A stretch of 64,000 nt of DNA from assembly GCA_028583605.1 (NCBI GenBank), contig CM053332.1, positions 23,936,692-24,000,691 on the forward strand, in the 5' to 3' direction. Under the pieces are notes generated by a model, which was given only the letters and a program-made list of their open reading frames with translations, made no database searches and was not told the DNA's origin. The stretch is from Dastarcus helophoroides. Lineage: Eukaryota; Arthropoda; Insecta; Coleoptera; Bothrideridae. A program made the position numbers and the translations under genes. Every line of letters starts with the position of its first letter. The stretch's first letter is position 1. This document shows, one piece after another, positions 57,961-64,000 of this stretch.

Positions 57961-59395
57961 TTTTTAGATTAAAACATTAAGATGAAAAAAGTTTATGCGT
58001 CAATTTAACAAATTTGAAAACTCTTTAATTTTAGTAGTTTCGTTAAGTTGTAGAGGAAGTCTAATTTCGACTTCTTTATAAATTATTAACTTTTTTTTTA
58101 GGAAATTCGACGTATTTAGAAAAGTTTGACCCTCAGAATTGAAGCAATTCTCAAATTACAAATTTTTCAGAACATTTGGACTCTTTGAAAATTTTGGTAT
58201 TTTAAGATATCTACTTCTATTTTCAAAATACCTAAGTTTAATTTACATTGGGGATTTTCACTTTTTGAAATTTTGACTTCATTTAAAAAGTAGATTAGTT
58301 TTTTGTAAATTTCAAATGTTGATATTTTTCTCAAACTTGCTGGCTTAAACTCACAGAAACTGAAGATCTAAATTTTGGTTCTGAAAAGAATTGAAATATT
58401 GTATTATGGATTCACAACAAAAAGGTTAAAAGTCCAGTCACATTTTGAAGTTTCCATTTTTAACCAGAGATCGAATTTTTTAACTAAAATGGAAACTTTG
58501 ACAGAAAAGGTGAAAAAAACTAGAAAAAACACAATTATAACTTCTCCTTTCTAAATTTCAAAGAAAAGTCAAAATTTTTATAAGTCAATATCGTAAGTTT
58601 AAAAAATTTTCAATTTTCACTAAAAGTTAATAAAAAATCAATGTCAGTTTCAAGGTTGAGAAAAATTCTAACTAAAATTGGCTTTAGGAAAAAGACGAGT
58701 TTAAATTTTGACTAAAAGTATCGAAAATAATTAAACGCTTGTGTTGGAAAAAATTAAAAGAAAATGACATTTTAATTCTAATTAACAGAAAATCTGGAAA
58801 AAAACCTTACGATTTCTAAAATTGGCATCTTTAGAAAAAAGTCGAAATAAAAAAGAAGAGAGGTTAAACATCAAAGATTAGAACTTTAAATTCAAATTTT
58901 TTAAAAGAATTTTATCATTTTATGTTTCCCCTCAATAGTTTGACCTAATTTTCAAAATTCTTCACATTTTTTTTCAATTTTAACTTTGAAATCCAAAATA
59001 GCAAGAGTTCAACCGAAATTTGGGCAAAATGAATTCTCTATTTAACGCGTTGGTTTAAGGGGGCCTCTAATAGTATTACGGTCCACTTTTCTCTTCCTAT
59101 TTGGCTCGAAATTTCGAAATTGGAAATTTTAATTTCGAAATTGGATATTTTGACTTCAAATGGAATTAAACTTGAATTCTCACTTTGTACTGAAAATTTC
59201 TTTTAAAAAAATTGTAATAGTAATGTTTTCGAGAACTTTGCATAACATTAATTTTATATGGCCCAAAAAATTTTGACTTTTTTAACTGTTATAACTGCGT
59301 TCATCTTTGACCAGAAAAGAAAAAAAAAGAAAACATATATCTACATACATATGCCAACAATTGTGAAATATAAAGATAAAATATTTAAAAAAAAG
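57961..59395. other. AT-rich low-complexity DNA, no gene
   Basis: A/T-run texture as at 261-960. No frame or repeat end recognised. Confidence 0.6.
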
Positions 59396-59401
59396 TTTAT
59401 T
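59396..59401 (-). terminator. Poly(A) signal AATAAA after the long VWC-gene exon
   Basis: AATAAA on the minus strand, 307 bp after the stop codon at 59708, in an otherwise AU-rich 3'UTR-like segment. It supports true termination of at least one transcript form here. Confidence 0.6.
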
Positions 59402-59707
59402 GAACTTATACATACTACATACAGTATAACCATCTAGCAATATGTATAAATAGAACTTTACACTAATAAATTAAGAAAGTAAGTGTAATTAAACCTAAGA
59501 ATAAATAAATTATCATCTAGTTAAATTTCAAGAGTTGGAAGTACTTTAAAACCAATTCATGTATTGGAAAAATCTTGCCGATCTTGTTCAAATGTTACAC
59601 GTAAATGCATTTTCGCTAACTCTGAGGCATTCGCTCAACGTACAAAAGAATCAAAATCCGATCGACAATCTTCATTTTTTCGCTCACTCAGTCAACATGT
59701 TCGCATT

Positions 59708-61578
59708 TTAATTGCTTTTCGAATCGTACGCTCTGTACTGCGAACTGAAAAAGTCAGTCAAAACCCCCAATATATTGGTGTCGAGTGTGGGGCGCGACCC
59801 TCGCAAAGCAAATTTAGCTAAAGCCTGGCTAACGCGTTCGAGCGCTTCGGTTTCCTTATTTCTACCTTGAGGGGATTTCCCTTTGGATTTAGGAGTACTG
59901 GTCTCCTCTAGCAACTCTTTGAAAATTCGTTCTGATTCTTTCGCTTCTTCTTCGGGCGTCAACGTCGCCTCTGACGCGGGATTCAGCTCTCTGTCCAATT
60001 GATCGAAAACCGTGTCGTCTTCCGAATTTTCGCGTTTTTCTATCGATTTGGTCGGTATAACCGATAATTTCTCCGGTTTTGGTAGTTTATCGTGGTGTTC
60101 CGTAGTGGATTCGGCGGTTTTTTTGCCGAGTTCCGAAGCGTCGATCATTTCTACGTCTTCCATTTTGTTATCTGCGGTCGCATTGTAAACTGAAAATTTT
60201 AGTACATCGCGTAATTCCGTTTTCGGCGGTGGCAAGTTGTATTCTTTGGAAAACGCCATGTCGTCCGCTTCCGAGATTTCCGCCATTTTGGCTTCTACGC
60301 TGGCGTTTTCGTCTGAAGATAACGCTTCGTGATCTTTTGGTGTTGTCGACTCTTCGCTTTCGCCCGAGATTTCTAAGCTTTCGACATTTCGCTCGTTTTG
60401 CGATGAAGAGTTACGGACGTTCGCACGCGTGGTAGTCAATTCTTCCAAACTGTCGTTTTGCGACGAGTTGGCCATCGGTAAATCTACATTTCTAAATGTA
60501 GTCGACTCTTGAGTTTCTTGAGAAATTTTACAGCATTCGTCATATGACGAGTTATGAAAAGATGTAACATTTCCAGATGTATCGAAATCTAACGTGGTAT
60601 TTTCCGCGTCGATCATAAAGCGATCATTAAATGTTTCATCGACGTCCATCGTGTCGTTAAAATCCAAAGTTTGTTCGAAATTGATAGTATCGTTCTCAAG
60701 ATCGCTATCGGTTTGCTGATTCAAAAGACTCTCGGGTAAGGTCGCGTTAATATTGAAAATTGAAACGTTTTTTAACCACTCGCCATTGGGAGAGTTCTCA
60801 GAAGTGGTTTTGTTGTTTCTTGTAGGCAAAATCTCCGGTATTATCTTAGAATCGATGGTACTTGGGAAGGCGGAATCTAATTTCTCTGAATTCTCTTCCG
60901 TGTTAGCGAACATGATGTCAGGAATAGGAGGATAAGCCGGATTCTGTTCTATAGAATGCTCTGAATTCGTAATAGAACGAATGGTAGTTTCTGGGCTCGA
61001 CGATGGAACGTTTGTTACAACTGTGAACAACTCAAGATCGTTTGATAAGGAAGGTTGTCGGTCAGGTTCTATCGTGGGTGGCTTACTTTTACGTTTTATC
61101 AAAGATAAGATATGAGTTGAGCTGGACGTACTTAATTCTTCAGTTTTGTCTGCTTCAGAATATTCGTTTGTCGTCACAGAAGGGTTAGTTTTAGGCTCCA
61201 GTAACCTGTCTGGAACTATTATAGCTGATGGAGCCTCCTGGAGTATTTCCGAAACTTCGCTAGATTCTGGTTCACTGTCAACGGCCAAGAGATCATTTTC
61301 TTCCATCGTGGGGGCCGCACTCGCTTCTTCTATGACGAGCTGACCTCGATTTTCCTCTACTTTTGGGGGAGAAGTTATCGGTATCTCCTTAACATCGGGA
61401 ATTATTTCCTGAATTGTTATTTTAGACAGTTCGGCCGAAGGTTTCTCAGTTTCGACATCGGTGGAATTTTCCCTCGGCGCCATTAGCGAGTTGATTTGAT
61501 ATAAATTCGAATCGTCTTTCAATAGCACCTCGTTTTCTGTTTGTAAAGTCGTTTTTAAAGGCGCTTCGCCCGATTCAT
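59708..61578 (-). CDS. Tnc: Tenectin-like VWC protein, long acidic Ser/Thr-rich exon with stop
   Basis: The acceptor is AATCGTTTTCAG|AT (61579/61578), phase 1; the A left by the previous exon completes Asn. From there 622 codons run open to TAA at 59710-59708. The sequence is acidic and rich in Ser, Thr, Glu and Asp, has more than ten N-x-S/T sequons, and only two cysteines (adjacent, in SSYDECCKI): a disordered mucin-like spacer. The last ~45 residues (LERVSQALAKFALRG ... FFSSQYRAYDSKSN) look helical and may be a C-terminal domain. An internal consensus donor AAAA|GTAAGC at 61087/61086 is also phase 1 and could splice to the VWC exon at 10673. The upstream open start sometimes proposed at 61528 is a GTG inside the exon. 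Confidence 0.85.
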
Positions 61579-61628
61579 CTGAAAACGATTATATTTTCAT
61601 TTAATTGGTTTAAAGTTGGTACACTTAC

Positions 61629-61829
61629 TTTTTGTTCTTGGTGGACAATGGTCGTATTTCGGGCAACATTGACTCGGCACTCGCTTTCCTTCGCAATCGT
61701 CTCGAAAATAACAAGAAACTTCGGCACATTTCACCTCTCCACCTCTGCAATAACACACACGACATTCGTCTCCGGGGAGACTTTGAAGTTTCTCCCCGTT
61801 ACCGTATATCTTGCCATTGTATTCACATT
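61629..61829 (-). CDS. Tnc: Tenectin-like VWC protein, second VWC domain exon
   Basis: The exon has 66 codons between acceptor TTTTTTTTCAG|AA (61830/61829) and donor CAAAAA|GTAAGT (61629/61628), phase 1 at both ends. The domain opens CEYNGKIYGNGEKL, then EC-RVCYC, KC, SC, DC, QCC and a final HC, ten cysteines in VWC order. A short basic PPRTKS tail precedes the donor. Only 50 bp of intron separate it from the long acidic exon. The apparent signal peptide in the open frame upstream (MYLILLSLIFVFFS) is intron sequence. Confidence 0.92.
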
Positions 61830-61879
61830 CTGAAAAAAAAACAAATATTAGAGATAGTAAAATCAAATACAATAAATAC

Positions 61880-62249
61880 TGTAACGCAATATAAATAGAT
61901 GAAATAGGATTTAGAATAGAATTGTAGAATTTAGTAAATAAAAAAAGTTTCTAGAAGCTTCTGATAAGGGGAAAGCGGCCGCGATAACGAAACAAACGGC
62001 AGATAAGCGTTTCAGAAATTTCGGCAATTGATAAGCCTTATCTGCCGAAAATTCTGGAAGCCGGGGGCCAAAACTATAAAAGGCAGTCAGCTTTCCCTCG
62101 AATCAGTCAGTTAGAAGTCAGTGTAGTTAGTGGGTTAGCAATTAGTAAATAAGTAGGAGTTAATTGTCAATTGTGGTGATCCAAGTTCAGTAATAAAGTG
62201 GGTCTTATTCGATAAGTGTAATCAATTCGAACCGATAAAGCCCGTAACA
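61880..62249 (+). mobile_element. Solo LTR (copy 1) in an intron of the VWC gene
   Basis: 370 bp, TGTAACGC ... CCCGTAACA, flanked by ATAC on both sides (61876-61879 and 62250-62253). It contains TATAAAAGG at 62075 and AATAAA at 62193, so the R region would start near 62100. It is oriented opposite to the gene. The 4-bp TSD fits a Gypsy-type LTR element. No internal region is present. Confidence 0.92.
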
Positions 62250-62346
62250 ATACAATCTTATTATTATGTCGACAAGTTATTACAAAATTACTTGAAAAAC
62301 ATAGAATTTGGTAAAATTCTTCAGATTTGTACCACTTCTCACTTAC

Positions 62347-62523
62347 CGCATTCATAATGTGGACAACATTTATTTGGCTTGTGTATCGCTTTACATCCCG
62401 ATTTTTTGTTACATCTGATTGTTTCACATTGAACTCCTGGAGGTTGGCAGCGACATTTTAGACAGGGTTGTTCAGCAGGAACAATTTCGTCTATTCCATA
62501 CACAACATCTCCCACTATACAGA
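62347..62523 (-). CDS. Tnc: Tenectin-like VWC protein, first VWC domain exon in the window
   Basis: The exon has 58 codons between acceptor TTTTCTTTGTAG|TC (62524/62523) and donor GCG|GTAAGT (62347/62346), phase 1 at both ends. The domain opens CIVGDVVYGIDEIVPAEQPC, then LKC-RC, QC, RC, GC, CC and a final EC: ten cysteines, exactly one VWC domain. An ATG 40 bp further upstream would give a signal-like MFTYLIFFVVC start. However, that reading makes the first VWC cysteine part of the signal peptide and breaks the phase-1 pattern, so an internal exon is preferred and the true 5' exons lie beyond the window. Confidence 0.85.
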
Positions 62524-62654
62524 CTACAAAGAAAATTAAATAAGTAAACATGGTTGAGTGAATAAAGAATCGTTCCTCGTCCACGATGCGAAACAAGTGG
62601 TTCTCGAAATAAAGGTATAAATTTTTAAAAACCAAACTACTTTTTTAGTCTTTT

Positions 62655-62745
62655 GTTTTTTTTAATTTATTTAACATTTCTTCGGTCCAGTTTGAAAAAA
62701 ACATAATATTTCCGGTCAATAAGGGTCTACCATGAGGAATATACT
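62655..62745. repeat. Deleted copy of the 229-bp hairpin repeat
   Basis: AACATTTCTTCGGTCCAGTT is joined directly to ATAATATTTCCGGTCAATAA with both inner arms missing. Confidence 0.75.
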
Positions 62746-64000
62746 TTTTTAGTCGTTATGAGTTATGACAAAATTTGAAAAATATAATTTTCGAAATTTC
62801 AAGAACATATTAAGTCTAAATATTAAATTGAAAGTCAAAATAAAAAAAACGGATCGTCCAATTTATATTTGGAATATCGAGGAAGTGGAACCGACTTGTT
62901 CTTGGTTATCTTCAAAAATTCAAATACAAATATTGTCCCTTTCTCATGATTTTTACTTTTTTATTTGTTTCTACCGCCTTGAAATTTCGTGAAAAAAAGT
63001 TGATTTCCTTTTGTGACAGAAAATAAAATTTAAATTTACAGAAACAGCAAATATTAAAGTTTGAAATAAAAGGTGAAATTTCCAGAAAAAGCCGAACTTT
63101 GAGAAAAAAATTTTGAAAAAATTGAGAAAAAGTAACTTCGAAAATATTGAGAAAAAATGACTTCGAAAAAATTGAGAAAAAGGAAAAGATTTCGAAAAAA
63201 TTGAAAAAAAAGGCAGAGATTTCGAAAAAATTGAAAAAAAAGGCAGAGATTTCTAAAAAAACTATTTTATCAAAAGTTCCCAAAAAAAAGGTAAAAAAAA
63301 CGTCGACTTTCGACCATAGATTGAAGCTCAGAACAAATTAAAAACCGGCAATTTTTAAAGAAATCTGAATTTTTCAAAAACTGTAAAGTATTAAAAAGAG
63401 AAATTGTAAAAATGAATTCTAAGCTTAAAAAAATTGTCTAACTTTAAAAAAGTCGAAGTTTTTTAGAGTGGAAGAAAAAAGTTCAATTTTAGGAAAAATT
63501 TCAAGGAAAAAGTCAAAATTTTAACAAAAAGTTCGAAATTTCGACAAAAAATTTGCAATTTTCCAAAGAAATTTAAATTTTGAGAAGACATTTGAAATTT
63601 CGAAAACAAGACGATTTAAACATTGAAATACAAAACTTGTGCCTTGAAACCAAGAAAGATTAAAAAACAATAAAGATTGCTCTAACACGTTACGACAGCC
63701 AAGCTATCATCTTCAGAGAGATACTAAAAATTCTAGAATAAAAATTAGAAGTTCTACGAAAATTTGAAATTATTAAATGAAATTTGAATAAGTTTCGAAA
63801 TAAATATAAAAATTGAAAAAGAAAATCGGGCAAAGTCAAAATTCGGAAAAGGTTATTTCAATTTTAGGAAATTCTGGGTTTGTAGAGCTCCATTTGGCAT
63901 AACTAGTACCGAAGTAAAACAATTACATAAAGGCTCACATAATAGAAGATAATCAATAACAACTGATCCACTGATTAAATCAGGATAAATCTATTCTGCA
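62746..64000. other. AT-rich low-complexity DNA with family-B scraps
   Basis: Family-B pieces lie at about 62882-62938 and 63621-63726; the latter has a minus-strand ribozyme remnant with GTAAC for GAAAC. Around 63100-63260 are short tandem GATTTCGAAAAAATTGAAAA units whose open frames are artefacts. No VWC exon was found here. Confidence 0.6.

Noticed and set aside
59708..59866. Donor AAG|GTAGAA at 59866/59865 as the certain end of the long exon
   Set aside because: It is phase 1 but weak, and the coding character continues past it to the stop; listed only as an alternative to test.
61629..61872. Signal peptide MYLILLSLIFVFFS before the second VWC domain
   Set aside because: This is the T-rich polypyrimidine tract and acceptor read in frame.
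62347..62635. Frame with an apparent N-terminal signal peptide (MFTYLIFFVVC) as the first exon
   Set aside because: Its Cys is the first VWC cysteine, and a good acceptor (CTTTGTAG) in phase 1 stands just before it; the upstream part is more likely intron. It remains an outside possibility.

Overview
The window looks like insect nuclear DNA, possibly beetle, but the species cannot be named. It is AT-rich and intron-rich, with GT-AG splice signals, AATAAA poly(A) signals and dense insect-type transposons. No operons, CRISPR arrays or bacterial features are visible. Nearly all uninterrupted reading frames are satellite or transposon shadows. Only two host loci can be supported.

Locus 1 (minus strand, both ends of the window) is a secreted multi-VWC matrix protein resembling tenectin. 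Eight exons were placed by splice sites and phase. At the right end are two VWC exons (62523-62347, 61829-61629) and a long acidic Ser/Thr-rich exon (61578-59708) that ends in a stop and has a poly(A) signal downstream. At the left end are a VWC exon (10673-10479), a small linker exon (5334-5248), two more VWC exons (5094-4843, 4761-4570) and a second Ser/Thr-rich exon (3090-1968) that splices out of the window. Every intron joining these exons is phase 1 and each VWC domain has ten cysteines. The total of five VWC domains matches what is known of tenectin. The in-frame stop at 59708 means either two neighbouring paralogues, or one gene with a short isoform and a long isoform. A good phase-1 donor at 61087/61086 supports the second option.

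Locus 2 (minus strand, 43375-43014) is a two-exon gene for a 95-residue secreted peptide with a 74-bp intron, a poly(A) signal, and a possible TATA box and 5'UTR intron.

The 49 kb between the two VWC exon groups is mostly mobile DNA. It holds four hAT-like non-autonomous elements with matching or near-matching 8-bp target duplications, a cluster of solo LTRs, mariner copies, LINE fragments, a tRNA-derived SINE (a second copy lies in a left-end intron), foldback elements, a 156-bp satellite (36.7-40.5 kb) and a homogeneous 7 x 229-bp hairpin array (54.9-56.4 kb). Long stretches are made of A/T runs punctuated by CGA or TCG.

The most interesting hidden signal is a set of hammerhead ribozyme motifs in three unrelated repeat families. 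Each has CTGANGA, a hairpin, GAAAC and a tiny palindromic helix III (ACTAGT, ACGCGT or ACGT), as in Penelope-like elements and animal retrozymes. The clearest are three copies spaced about 640 bp apart in a tandem array (46.6-48.1 kb). That array sits inside a broken mariner and is itself interrupted by a second mariner.
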